From: Glycine soja
Taxonomy: Eukaryota; Streptophyta; Magnoliopsida; Fabales; Fabaceae
Direction: 5' to 3'
Assembly: GCF_004193775.1 (NCBI RefSeq)
Contig: NC_041012.1
Span: 12,855,223-12,919,222 of the forward strand
DNA length: 64,000 nucleotides
The translations under genes and the position numbers were made by a program. This document shows positions 35,245-49,800 of this stretch, piece by piece (the stretch's first letter is position 1; each line of letters starts with the position of its first letter). The notes under the pieces were generated by a model. It had not been told where the DNA came from and did not search any database. It was given only the letters and a program-made list of their open reading frames with translations.

Positions 35245-38200
35245 CACATATAAATATTAACAAAACAATAGATAAAATATAAATAAAAAATTTAAAAAAC
35301 AATGGATTGCATCCAAATAAACTAAAAGTTTCATGATGGTTCAGCCATTTAGAAGAGGACTGAAAAGAAAAAAAAAAGCGTGGTGTCAAACAGAAAAAAA
35401 AAATAAAAACGGGTGTGTCAAAAATAAAAAATGGGTGTCAAACAGGAAAAAAAACAGCTCCAAATATAAAAAATGGGTGTCAAACAGAAAAAAAAAAACA
35501 AAAAAACAGCACCAGAACACTGAAGGGTAGTACGCTGTCGCTGTCGTACATTGGTGCGGGGTGTCGCGCTACTGGCCTGCTGCTGTCGTCACGCTGGAGA
35601 CTGTCGTTCGTCGTGTGCGTCGCCGTCGCTGCCGTTCATCACGCTGGAGACTGTTGCTGGTCGCATTGGAGACTGCTGTTCTGTTCGTGCTCACGCTCCG
35701 AGTCTCCTTTTGCAGAAGAAATTCGGGTAGGGTTGGGTCGGGTCAGCCCAACACCTGTTGCGCCAAATTTCAAAAAAAAAAAAAGCGCTATTCTGCCATT
35801 ACCGCAATTCCGCAACGACCGCCATGGCGCCGCCATAACCGCTTTTTAATAACACTGCTTTTAACCACTACCCAATGAGAATCCAGAGGACTAGCCATAT
35901 ATTGACAGACTTTATTAACAGCAAAACTGATTTCAGGCCTAATGAGAGTAGCATATTGCAGAGCACCCACTACTGATTTGTAGAGTGTTGGGTCATGAAA
36001 TAGATCAACACCATATTTGGACAGTTTACAGTTGGAAACCATGGGAGAAGAAATAGAGTGTGCCTCTGCCATTTGAGTTTTATGAAGTAAATCACAAACA
36101 TATTTGCTTTGAGTCATTAGTATAGAGTTTTTAGGAATGTATTTTATCTCTAGTCCCAAAAAATAATACAAGTGACCCAACTGCTTAAGAGAGAAGGCAG
36201 TATTTAGTTTGGAAGTTAACTACTGAATAAGAGAGACAGAATTGCTTGTAATGATGATGTCATCCACATAAACTAAAAGATATACAGTATGCTTTAGATA
36301 TGTGTAGATGAACAAAGAAGAATCACATTTGCTTCCCACAAATCCAAGCTGACGCAGTGTAGATTTTAACCTGTCAAACCATTGCCTTGGAGCTTGTTTC
36401 AAGCCCTAGAGCCCAATTAAGCTTACCGACCAGGGATTTATCTCCAACCTCAAAGCCTGGAGGCTGAGTCATAAAACCAGATTCCTCTAGCAACCCATTA
36501 AGAAAAGCATTGTTGACATCAAGCTGAAATAACTCCCATCCTTGAGAGAGCAAGAGTGAGAACAATATGAATTGTAACAGGCTTTACCACAGGAGAGAAT
36601 GTCTCATGAAAATCAAAACCATGAATCTGATGAAGATCCTTAGCCAACTAATCTAGCTTTGAACTTATTAATGGAACCATCAACATTTTCTTTTAGTCTG
36701 AAAACCCATTTGCACCCAATAGCTTGTCTATTGGCAGGTAAGGGAACTAAGTCCCAAGTTTTGTTTTTTAGTAAAGCATTATACTCCTCTTGCATAGCTG
36801 CAAACCAATCTAAACATTCTAGGGCCTATTTGACATTTTTAGGTTCAAAATGAGTAAGAAACAGTGAAGGATGCAGTCTAGGATTATGAATTCCAGACTT
36901 GGATCTAGTTTGCATAGGATGAGTATTAGTAGGAACTAAAGTTGGAGCAGGTATAGATTCATTATGAGACTCTGTATTGGATGACTGAGTGTGAGATGTA
37001 GACTCAAATGAAGGTTGATTTGAGACAGAAGCAAAGCCAGGAGGAATATAGGAAGCAGAAGGTGAGTGAGAGGAAGGCAATTGTGAAAGTGAAGGTGTAG
37101 GAGTTACACGAGGAGGAGATTAAGACTAAAATAGGAGGTAATGTTCTGTACTGGGATAGAAGATGAAGGAAATAGATCCAAATAAGGAAATCTCAGTTCA
37201 TTAAACAGCACATCCTTAGAAATATAAATTCTGCCAGTTGAAGACAAACATTTATAGCCTTTATGAGATGAGGGGTACCCCAAAAACACACATTCCTGAG
37301 AACAAAAATTGAGTTTATGAGTATGATAAGGTTTAACAAAGGAAAACAGGCACAACCAAAGGTTTTAAGAAAATGGAAGTCAAGATCTTTGTTGAAAAGA
37401 GTGACAAAGGGAATAGCAAAGTTTAGAGATGCAGTAGGCAGTCTATTAATCAGGTAGACAGCAGTAGTAAAGGCATAGTCCCAAAATTGTAGAGGTAAAG
37501 TTGCATGATGTAACAAAGTGAGACCTAGATCAACTATGTGCATGTGTTTTCTCTCAACCACACTATTTTGATGATGTGTGTGAGGACAAATCAATCTATG
37601 AGAGATAGGTTAGGACAGCAGAAAAAGGTCTATACTCACCCCCCAATCAGATTGAACACTTTTAATTTTGGTATTAAGCTGCAATTCAACTAAAGATTTA
37701 AAATCTTGAAAAACAGATGTAGTTTCAACTTTGGTTTTAATAGGAAATATCCAAGTATATCTAGAAAAAGCATCAATGAAGGATACATAGTATTTGAAGC
37801 CAGAATAGGTAGTTAAATGAAATGGCCCCCATAAATCTGTAAAGATAAGTTCTAGAGGAGAGTAAACAGAAGTAGATAAATGAGATGACAGCCTGTGAGA
37901 TTTTCCCATGCAACAAGAAACACAAAAGTCTGAAAACTAACTTCAGTACAAGCCTAGCATGCCATAGACTAACAGTGCTAGGAGGTGAATTTATAGAACT
38001 AGAAGCTACAACAGAACTTTTATTAACAGTAGGAGATGTGATTGAAGCAAAAGTCGAAGTTGACAACAGCTGAGGAGAGTGATCTTGAAATTTGAAGTTA
38101 TGGAATGAATAAAGACCATCAGCACCAACAACACCCTGAAGGAGTACTTTATTGGTCGCCTGTGATTTCACAAGACAAAAGTGAGGATGCAACTCAAAGA

Positions 38201-40814
38201 AAACAGAATTATCCCTAGCAAACTGACTCACACTTAACAAATTTTTGGAAATTGAAGGAAGATGCAATAGCTTATCAAGTTTGAAAATAATATGAGTCAT
38301 AAGGAGGCACAAAGGATGAGGAACCAGTACTAGAAATATACAAACCTTCATTTCCTATAAAGATTTGGTGAGGTCCATCAAAGTGTGCAAACTGTTTGAT
38401 ATGTTGTGGTTCACCAGTCACATGGAAGCTAGCTCCAGAATCTGGAATCCAGGTTGAACGAACTTGATCGTTGCCATGAGAAGCTGAGTTTGTAAGCATA
38501 GCACTAGGTTGATTGATTGGTTGGCTGAGCAACAGGCTTGGGATTAGGATTAACCCAAGTGTTTGAAGATCTACTCGAACAAGAAGAATAAGAAATTGGT
38601 TGAAGTGTAGTTGGATCAAAAAAGGTAAGTGACTCATGAGGCTGAAAGCTCATGTCAGTTCAAAAATGAATACATTAGCAGTATATCCATATTTGAGACA
38701 AATTTGGCACTCGAAGTTGGCATTATCTGCCACCACCACAACCCCTGTCGGGAACATCGCGAACCGGTAAACCATTACCTGCAAGCTCATCGACATAGCC
38801 TTAAATCTTATGGAGATATTCATCCATTGATTTTCCTTCAAGCGAAACTGCGCGCATCGCAGTTCGCAGCTGGCGCGCTCTCAATTTGGTGTGAAGACTA
38901 AAATGCTCATGCATCTTCTCCTACACCTGATAGGAGTGATTCGAGCCTAAAACATGTGAGAACAGACTTCAAAAGAGTGGATTGGAGCCAAATGAGGAGC
39001 GTTTGGTCCTAAACTTCCCAGGTCTCATACTCTGGATTGACATGTTTGGCAATTCAATCCTCTTCCGTGAGATATCGAGGCAAAACAATTGGATTTACCA
39101 CAAAACGTTGCAGCTTGTGTGATTTGATTACTGGTTCGACATGTTGCCGCCAGTGTAGGTAGTTGGAATCGTCTAGCTTCTCAGCTATGGACGTCGGAAA
39201 AGAGTGCGAAGCAAAACCTTGAGATGCGGAAGCCATGGATGTGGAAGAAGAAACTAGAAAAATCAAAGAGAAGAGCTTTCACGAAAAACTGGCTCTAGAT
39301 ACCATTTTAGGTTTAGAGAACAGAGAAAGAGAGAAAAATATTGAGAAATGATATTGATATTATTGAGTATGAAACTTAGTTACAAAGTTAGTTACAAAAG
39401 AGGTATTTGTAGACCTCTAGGCCTTCAGCCTAAGCACAAAACAGAATAACAGAATTCTGTTATAACAGGATAACTGAATAACAAAATTCAGTTTATAACA
39501 GGATAACTAAATAACAGAATTCAGTTAGTAAACTAACATCCTGATACAAGTGTAGTGTTGTTAGCAAAAGCTAACAGCCCTTGCAAACTGTTTTATAGTT
39601 ATTTACATATACTCTAATACCCTTTCACAAAGAGCCTAAGCTCAATTTACAAATATGATGAATATGAATGAATCTCTCTTTCCCTTAACAGACTTTATTA
39701 ATACCAACAGACCTCACATTTCACCACAACCTAATAAAATTCTCACTTTCCCCAAACTACCCTCGTTACTAATTTCCCCCATTCCTCCTCTTTCAATAGT
39801 AAACTTGTAACTGTCTAGGACCTTCATTCTCACTCCTAACACGTGGATGCAGTCTTTGGATCAAGGATTATTCAACCAAATTGGTAAACAATGTTTTACA
39901 TTTGCTTTTCCTAGTTCTTTAACGGGAACACCAGCCTTTAGCAAATGGTGTTTTAGTCTTTACATATCTTTTGGCTATTCTCTCTCTAAATATTTCACGA
40001 GCTAAAGATTTTATTCTATGCTATGTACCCAATAGCGGTAGGAGCGGAGCAGAGCATCCCCTGGCCGAGACGGAGACCTCTTTTGTGGGGTGGATTGAAG
40101 TAGCGGCCGTCATGTCCGCTATCGCACTGGAGCAGGATGGTGCTATCGCGAGCTCTGTAGCGGTTTCACAATTGCGACTTGGATTTCAAAAGAAAACTCA
40201 AAAATACCCTCATGCCGCCACCGTGCTGGACACTCTTTGACTTCCCTCGTGCCGTCGTCACCGACCTCTGACCTCTCTTATGCCGTCGCCGACCTCCCTC
40301 TTCCATTTGAGTGTCGTGAATTTCAATTTTATACTTTAACACTGACGGCTGAGCAAACAGAACATGGGTACATGGATTGGGTCCTTAGGGTTTTAAACTT
40401 TTAGGGTGTTTTTTTCCTCTTTTCTAATGTATTGGGCCTTGGGCCTCAAGTCCACCATTTATCTGGCAAGATATTTTTACAAGTGTGACTTTTTAACTAA
40501 CTTGTTACCTAAACTGCTATGTGGTAAAATAAATCTGTAAACTGTTAATATAATAAACTAAATAGGGCATAATATATCATACAATAAATTAAAAATTATA
40601 GTAATAAAAAAAATAGTTAACTAACTAATAATAGTAATAAAAACTAAATTAAAAATAATATATAATATAAGAAACTAAATGATAAAAATTCCAAATCACA
40701 ATATATATATATACAGAGTTACACACTAAGTAAAAAAGAATATAAATACAGTGAAAAATATATAAATATTATTAAACAATACAAATTATATGTATAAAAT
40801 ATGTAAAAATCTAC

Positions 40815-40852
<38 letters not shown>

Positions 40853-43800
40853 TCAGAATAGGTAAAAAAAAATATTAAAATAACGGTCATCCCGATATCC
40901 ACTATCCCACTTTAGGGGTCAACCGCTTCACGTCATGATTATGTGATTGACAACTATGATTCTATGGTTTTTCAGCTATTTCATATTAACTGTTAATGCG
41001 TGAAATAATTGAAAACTAAATAGGACAAATTCTGTAAAACTACTTCCAAAGCAAATGATGTATAGTTTTACCTCCAACTTTTCACCTTCAGCCTTTAAAA
41101 GCTCAATTGATTGCCGCAATTCTTTCACTTCAGCATGGGCTCTAGAAATCATGGACTGCATCGAGAAACAAATGCCAAAGATATAATCAAGGTTATTATG
41201 CAACTTTGCATGCTCTTCAAATTATTGAGTGAACATAAAGCAAAATTCGAATGTCTTTTCAAAAGAGAAATCAGTATCTAAAACACCAATTAAGGAAAGA
41301 ATGAATGCTAGAAAGTAGAAACCTACATCAACATCATAGGCAATTCCTCCATAATCATGTTGTATGATGATTGACAATGTTATAATAGACTATACACTTT
41401 TCATATCTTCTAATTGTCTCTCACTCTACAGTTTCAAATTCATCTACTACACCTAATAATATTGTGAATAATACATTAATACTTCTACTATAATGGTTCC
41501 ATCACCATGTCCTCTTGGCAATGTAGATTAAGGGGTTCTAATAGAACTAGTTCAGGTAATGAATGAATTTTTATTATGATTGGTGCTTCCAACACCTAAC
41601 AGCTTACATAGTGAGTTTGAGGCCTAATCAACCTCCTACTTACTCGATATCCCCCCTTCACTAATTCTCCCCATTCCCTTTTATATTCTGCTAACTAACT
41701 AATCAGTTACTTGTAACTAACTAACTAACTGTCTGCTAACTAACTAATCAGTTAGTTGTAACTAACTAACTGCCCTACTCCTACCTCTTCTACTAAACAC
41801 TTTCCCCCACTTATTAATGTTTCTATCAATACCCCCCCCCCCCTTTTTTTCAAGATTGACCTTGTCCTCAAGGTCAAACTGAGGAAAAACATTTGTATTT
41901 CCTCAGCAAGTTCTCAACTGTCTTCATGATGGGGTAAATCTTGTCACTTGATGAGGACCTCCCTTCTGCCATCTATTGAATTCCTGCTCTGCATTACTCT
42001 CTCTGGCCAGACTTGCAACTCCCAATCCTCATTCATGGTTCTAGGTAATGGCTGAGGGGAACAAGTGGGTTGAACTGCCTTTTTGAGCAAAGATACATGG
42101 AAAACCGGATGTATCTTGCTTTCCTTCTGGAAGTTCCAACCTATAAGCAACCTCCCCTATTTTCTGTATCACCTTGTAGGGTCCATAAAATCTTGGACTC
42201 AGTTTCTCATTTGGCTTCCTTGCTAAGGACCTCATTCTATAAGGTTGCAACTTCAAAAAAACCCAATCTCCCTCCTGAAATATCAGTTCTCTTCTATGGT
42301 TATTTGCATATTTTCTCATCTGATCCTGAGCCTTAAGTAGGTTACTCCTCAACTCCTACAATAATTCATCCCCTTCTCTACTCAACTGATTTATCTCTTC
42401 CATCCTTGAAGGAATGTCAACTCCCTTAATTAACAGAGGGGGTTCTTGCCTATACAAAGCTTTGAAAGGAGACATTTTTGTTAAGCTATTGAAGTTGGTA
42501 TTAAATCAGAATTCAGCCCAGGCCAAATGGTTAGGCCACTGTTTCGGTTTGGTTCCAGTTAAACACCTCAAATAAAACTCTAAGCACCTGTTAGCTACTT
42601 CAGTCTGTCCATCTGTTTGTGGATGGTAGGCACTGCTCAACTTCAATTGAGTCCTGCCCTTTTGAACAACTCCTTCCAAAACAAACTCATGAAGAGTCTA
42701 TCTCTGTCAGAAACTATTGAAGCAAGAAAACCATGCAGCCTTACTACTTCTTTGATGAATAACTCAGCTACTTCCTTGGCTGCACAAGGATAACTCAATG
42801 CAAAAAAATGAGCATACTCGGTCAGCCTATCTACTACCACCAATATAGTATCTTTCCCTTGAGCTTTTGGTAATCCCCCAATGAAATCCATGGATATATC
42901 TGTCCACACCTTAGTTGGAATAGGTAGTGGCTGTAACAGTCCTGCAGGAGCTAAATGTTGACCTTATTTTTCTGACAGATTTCACAAGCAGCAGCATAAT
43001 CCCTTATAGTTTTCATCATACCTTGCCAAAACAGCACATTAGTCACTCTCTTGAAGGTTCTAAAAAAACCCTGAATGTCCTCCTAAAGGGGGAGTCATGC
43101 AACTCTTTTAACAGAAAAGGAATTCTAGAGGAGTTTTTTGATAGAACTAACCTTTCTTTGAAGTATAGCCTTCCTCCATGAATAGCATACCCTGGCTTCT
43201 CTGCTGTTTTGGTCAGAACCCCTTGGCACAGTGCATATAATTGAGGGTCAGCTTGTATTTCTTCCTCCCAATTAGCCCATTCCTCTTCTTGCACCATGGA
43301 AATTGCTGAAAATGAAAATTGTCGAGATAGTGCATCAGCTACTATATTTTCCTTTCCTGGCAAAAACTGGATGCCAAGGTCATAACCAATCAGTTTAGTA
43401 GCCCACTTGAACTGCTCTTCACTCATAAGCCTCCACTCATTTAAAAATTTCAGACTTCTTTGATCAGTTTTAATTATAATTTTTTTTCTAGCAGATAATG
43501 TCTCCACTTCTTCACAGCTAACACCACAGCCATTAATTCCCTCTCATAGACTGACTTGAGCTGAGCCCTTTCTGAAAGAGCCTTGCTCCAAAAAGCTAAG
43601 GGTTTCTCCTCCTGAAACAACACTGCTCCCAGCCCAGTCCCTGATGCATCAGTTTCCAGAATAAAACCCTTAGAAAAGTCTGGAATTGCCAAAATAGGTA
43701 GCTTCTGCATTGCTGCCTTAAGTTCTTCAAATGCAGAAGTAGTCTCTTCTCCCCAATGAAATGCATGCTTCTTGAGTAATGCATTCAATGGTTGTGTAAT

Positions 43801-46800
43801 TCTCCCATAATCATTCACAAACCTCCTGCAATACCCTGTTAACCTCAAAAATCCCCTTAATCCTTTAACATCTTTAGGTTTAGGCCACTCAGTCATGGCT
43901 GCCAATTTGCTGGGGTCTGCTTCCACTCCCTGCCCGGAAATGATGTGGTGTCCCAAATATTCCAAAGAATTCTGGCCAAAAATGCACTTCTTCTTGTTCA
44001 CCCTCAAGTCATGCTGCTGCAGAACTTGCAAAATGGTCTTCAAATGCAGCTGATGGTCCCTCAAGCAGTTGCTGTACACCAGTATGTCATCAAAAAATAC
44101 CAAGGCAAATTGCCTTAAAAAGGGCCTAAGCACCCCATTCATGAGTGCCTAAAATGTTGACGGTGCATTAGTCAACCCAAAGGGCATGACTAAAAATTCA
44201 TAATGACCCTCATGTGTTCTAAAAGCTGTTTTCTGGATGTCCTCTTCCTTCATTCTAATTTGATGGTACCCAGAATGCAAATCCAGTTTTGAAAATCATT
44301 CAGCTCCACCAATTTCATCCAATAATTCTTCTATAATGGGTATAGGAAACCTGTCAGACACAATGATCTTATTGAGTGCCCTATAATCTACACAAGACCT
44401 CCAACTCCCATCCTTTTTCTTAACTAAAATCACTGGATTAGCATATGGACTAGTACTGGTTCTAATAATTCCAGCAATTAGCATATCCCTTACCATCTTT
44501 TCAATTTAATCCTTCTGGTAATGGGGGTATTTGTAATGCCTTAAATTGGGTATCCTTGTGCCCTCCTGGATATTAATAGCATGATCTCTCTCTCTATGTG
44601 GTGGCAGCCCTTGAGGCTCCTGGAAAACATGCTCAAACTGTGCAATACCTGGGCCACTAGTTCAGGCACTGCTTCCCTTGTCTTCTCTTCTTCTACCCTT
44701 TTTCCACCCTAAACCCTTGGTCAGTTTCCAGCATGGTACCCTTGACCATTTTCATGCTAATGGCAGCCTTTACCAACTCTGGATCAGCTCTTAGAGTCAC
44801 CTTTTTGTTCTGCCATTTCACTGTCAATGTCAATTTTTCAAAGTTGGCCTCAACCTCCCCCAATCCAGCCAACCATTCCACTCCTAACACCAAATCAGCA
44901 CCCCTTAATTCAAAAAGATAACAATTCTGTGTGAATTTCAATTCTTGCAGTTCAATAGGCAGTGATTTACATACTCCTTGACACCTAATCTTGTGTCCAT
45001 CTCCAACTTCTACCAAATAAGGGTTTGCAGAGGTTACCTCCAATCTCAACTCTTTCACTAACTTCACTGATATGAAGTTGTGGCTGGCTCCACGATCAAT
45101 TAACACAATCAGCTTCTTACTTTTAATTTGTCCCCACAATTTCAAAGATTTTTGGGTGGCAACCCTTCAATGCTATGTAAGGACAATTGATGAAATTTGC
45201 CCATATCTTCCTCCTCCTTTTCCTGCTGCTGGTTCTTAGGCTCTTCCTCATCCTCTTCCTCCATGATCATCATCAGTCTAAATTGTTTATTTTTGCACAC
45301 ATGGATTGGATTATACTTCTCACATGTGAAACATTCCCCTTTCCTCGCCTTCTCGCTCACCTCTGCAGGAGACAAATCATGGAAGGTTCTCCTACCTTTC
45401 CACCCTCCATTCCCTGTTGTTGCCATGTTACGAAGGCCAGTCATCTTGTTATTGGCTGGCAGCCAGTCCTTCACCCACTTCTGCCCCACTGGTACACTTT
45501 TTTGTACATTACCCACTTTCCCATGATTCATAGGTAATTTTTCCAAGATTCTATTATTTTCTTCCACCCTCCATGCTTTAACCATAGCTTCCATTAAATT
45601 CTTGGGCTCCAAGATCATAACCATGAACAGAAAAGGGGCTCCAAGATCGGAGCTCTGATACCAGTTGATAGAACTGGTTCAGGTATTGAATGAATTTTTA
45701 TTATGATTAGTGCTTCCAACACCTAACAGCTTACACAGTGAGTTTGAGGCCTCACCAACCTCCTACTTACTCAATATCCCCCCTTCACTAATTCTTCCCA
45801 TTCCCTTTTATATTCTGCTAACTAACTAATCAATTAGTTGTAACTAACTAACTGTCTGCTAACTAACTAATCAGTTAGTTGTAACCAAACTAACTGCCCT
45901 ACTCCTACCTCTTCTACTAAACACTTTTCCCCACTTATTAATGTTTCTATCAGGTTCACATTCCATAATTATAAAATCTACCCTCAAACAGTGTAATATT
46001 TCACATTCTTGCTATGCATGTGGTCTCAAGGTTTATCACCTATCTTCAAACCACTCACTACTAATTACACTGAACCTCTTGAACATGTTTTTAGTGATTT
46101 GAGGGCCCATCCGATCTCCCTTGCTTTCTTTTGATGGATAATTTTATTATTATATTATTAATTTTTGGATGCATTCACTCATAGCACTTGGATTTACCTT
46201 TCAAAGTCCAATGGTAATGCTCTCTCTATTTTTCAACAATTATGTCCATCATGGTAAACTCCAGTTAAGCAGAAACAGACTAGTCTGGGAGTCCAGGGTC
46301 TTTTCTAAGGTTTTTTCTTGCTAGTTTTGGCATTATTCATCACCTTGTCTGTCATTGCATCATCAAAATGGCACAGTAGAACATAACCATAGACATATAT
46401 CTGAGGTTGGTTTATCCCTCCTACCACTAGCCACCTGGTCCTTATGTTTTGGGATCATGCTTTCCTTACTACAGTATACAGTACACACCATCAATAAGTT
46501 ACTAACCGCATTACTTCACATGATATCCCCTTTATTTGTTTATTCAATAAATCCCCTGATTACAGTTTCATCAAGATGTTTAGCTATGCATGATATCCTT
46601 TCCTATGTCCTAGTAATCATTATAAGTTAGAATTTTGCTATCAAGTATCACTTCATTACAAATCTTTACCTTTTCATGTGGGTGAAAAATGGAGAGAGAG
46701 AGAGAGAGTAGAGAGAGAAACAACGGGTGGGAGAGAGTTAGGACAAGAAGAGAGAGGAGAGTGAGCGCCAGGTTACGAACGACAGAGGGTTCACGCCTGA

Positions 46801-49800
46801 CCATCGGAGGGAGCACAACAGGACAGCATTATAGCTACATGCAAGCAAATTGGACAGACCATAAGGACGTTACTTCTTTCTATTTCACCAGATTCCCTGA
46901 AGATGCAACTGCAGAAGAATTGTGGTATCACTTCAAGCAGACCGGAGACGTGCGAGAGGTCTTCATACCTAGGAAATGAAATAGACAAGGAAGGAGATAT
47001 GGGTTCGTGAGGTTCAAAGGGGTGCGAGACATACATCAGGTTCAAAAGAAGCTGGACAGTATGCTGTTTGGAGGAATGAAGATGTTTGTTAATGTCCCCA
47101 AATATGGGAGAGCAAAGAATGAAGAGATACAAACAGCAGAAGGGGGAAGAGTAGAGGTCAGACAACCACAAGGGGGGAAAAGAGACACATACCTGAGCAG
47201 GAAATCAGGAACGAAGGTGGGAGTCCAGCGAGGGTCGTTTGCGGAGGTGGTCACTCGAAATACCCAAAGGACAGAACAGAGGAAAGCACCAGCCAAAATC
47301 GGTTACACTCGTTACAATTCGACATCCGAAGTTAACCTTGACATACAGTTGATGGACCAGCAATGGCTTAAGGAGGCATGGGTGGGCAGACTGAAAAATC
47401 TAGCAGGCTTTGATAGCATAGAAGACGAGAACGAGATATGGTGGGATAGCGGGCACAACATATCATTAAAGTACATTGGCGATGATATGGTTTTGATCAA
47501 GGTCTCACAGAAGAGAAAGCTGAGCGAATGCTGAACGAAAAAGATGAAGGTTGGGGTGATTTATTTTACTCCATAGAGAAATGGAATCCAAAATTACGTT
47601 GGGAGGCATACCCATCAGTCAACTCAGCTGGTGGCATTCTTTGCGTTTGGAATGAGATCCTTTAAGGTGGAGAGCAGATTAGTTGGAGCTGGTTTCATAA
47701 TGTTGTCAGGGAAGTGGGGTCAAGAATTGCAATCAGTGCATGGTGTTAATATCTACTCCCCATGCAATATTCAGGAAAAAAGGGTGTTGTTGTGGGACAA
47801 CGTCTCTCAGTTGAAAAATCAAAATCCGGGGGGATACTGGTGCATTCTAGGGGATTTTAATAACATCAGGACACCTGCAGAAAGAATGGGATCTTCTCAG
47901 AGGGGGCAGGTAGATGGAAGTATTACGGAATTCAATAATTGGATTGAGGAGCTGGAGGTAGAAAAAGCGCCTTGGGTGGGAAAGAGATTTACATGGTTCA
48001 GACCGAATGGTGCAACTAAAAGCAAGCTGGATAGATTCTTGGTTTCCCCAGAATGGCTTGCTAAATGGCCTGGGTCGGCTCAATCAGTGTTGGACAGAAA
48101 TTTCTCAAATCATTGTCCAGTCTTGCTCACCTCCAAAAAGGTCGACTGGGTCCAAAACCCTTCAGAATTTTAGACTGCTGGCTATCCGATAAATCTTTCA
48201 AGAAAATGATAGCTGACAGTTGGTCGTCTACTCCTCAAAGTGGGTGGGGAGGTTTTGTGTTAAAAGAGAAAATCAAAGCACTCAAACAGAAGATAAAGGT
48301 GTGGAACAAAGAACAATACGGGGACACTTTTAGCAAGTTCAAGAAGATAAAGGGAGAGCTAAATAAATTAGAAGAGGTAACAGCTGACAAGCAGTTGGAA
48401 GATAGCGAGCGAGCACTCGAAAAGCAGCTCCAGCAGGAGTTATGGGAGGCAGCTCAGACACATAAGTCATTATTGAGACAGAAGGCTAAATCCAGGTGGA
48501 TTAAGGAAGGAGATTGCAATTCGAGATATTTCCATCTGCTGATAAATTCCAAGCAGAGATTCAATTGTTTGAATGGAGTAGCAGTTGATGGTGTGTGGAA
48601 GGATGAGCCGGCAGTAGTAAAAGAGGAAGTTAGGAGGTTCTTTTCACAAAGATTCCAGGAAAAGGATTTTGACAGACCAACGTTAGACGGAATCAGTTTC
48701 AAGACCATTAATTCTCAGCAAAATGACATGCTAGTGGAGAGATTTCAGGAGGAGGAGATCAAAAGGGTGGTATGAAGTTGTGGAAGTGACAAAAGCCCGG
48801 GCCCGAACGGGCTTAATTTCAAATTCATCAAGCAATTTTGGGATGTCATCAAACCAAACTTTCTCAGATTCTTTGATGAGTTCTATGTCAATGGAGTCTT
48901 CCCGAGGGGCTTGAATGCATCTTTCATAGCCTTAATCCCGAAAGTAATGGACCCTCAAGTGCTGAATGACTACAGGCCTATCTCACTGATAGGATGTACC
49001 TACAAGATTCTTGCTAAGGTGCTGACTAACAGAATGAAGAAGGTTATGCATTGCATTATTAATGAATGACAGTCAGCTTTCATAGAAGGCAAACACATGC
49101 TTCATAGTGTGATGATTGCAAATGAGGTAGTTGAAGACGCTAAAAGATGCCAAAAACCGTGCATCGTTTTTAAGGTGGACTACGAGAAGGCGTATGATTC
49201 GGTGTCTTGGGAGTTCTCGCTATATATGATGAGGAGAATGGGTTTTGGTTCAAAGTGGATTCAATGGATGCTTGGATGTCTAAAATAAGCTTCGGTATCG
49301 GTCCTGGCATCTGAGTTCTTACCGCAGAAAGGGCTCGGACAGGGAGACCCATTATCACCTCTTTTATTCAATATTGCTGCTGAAGGATTGAGTGGGATAA
49401 TGTCAAAGGCTATTGACAGAGGGTTCTACAGGGGATACTTAGTTGGCACAAATAAGGTTGAAATTAGCCTGCTCCAATATGTAGATGACACAATATTTTT
49501 GGGAGAGACAACCATGGAGAACGTAAGAACCATCAAAGCAATATTGCGTGCTTTTGAGCTTGCATCAGGGCTCAAGATTAATATTGCTAAAAGTAGTTGT
49601 GGGGCCTTCGGCGTGTCGGATCAGTGGACCTATGGTGCATCCAATTACCTCAACTGTAGCTTGATGTCTTTTCCTGTCACATATCTTGGCATTCCTATTG
49701 GAGCCAATCCCAGAAGATGTCAGACTTACCCTATAATTATCAAATGCGAGAGAAAATTAGCGAGATGAAAAAAAAGACATATGTCTTTTGGGGGGAGAGT

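Larger units (their letters stand above)
34260..39619 (-). mobile_element. Ty1/copia element D in intron 5
   Basis: LTRs at about 39619-39305 (5') and 34536-34260 (3') share long blocks such as GACCTCTAGGCCTTCAGCCT. The primer site TGGTATCTAGAGCCA (39304-39290) and a purine tract CTTAAGTTTGAGGGGGGG (34554-34537, minus) are present. The order is gag, CCHC, protease, integrase, RT, RNase H. All frames are broken. A hAT element sits at 35110-35857. I could not confirm a target duplication, and the LTR start reads TATTAG where TG is expected. Confidence 0.88.
41539..45952 (-). mobile_element. Chromovirus-type Ty3/gypsy element J in intron 4
   Basis: LTRs at 45952-45666 and 41828-41539 (about 287 bp, minus strand TGATAGAAAC to TTCTATCA) are flanked by the exact duplication GGTTC (41534-41538, 45953-45957). 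A primer site TGGTATCAGAGC follows the 5' LTR, and a purine tract of A7 G13 precedes the 3' LTR. I count about 13 substitutions plus indels between LTRs. The order is gag end, protease, RT, RNase H, integrase, chromodomain-like tail. The capsid part of gag is missing. Confidence 0.93.

Noticed and set aside
35415..35878. Two overlapping plus-strand frames of over 100 codons
   Set aside because: They span the GC-rich part of the hAT element and its junction with copia D, so they cannot be one gene.
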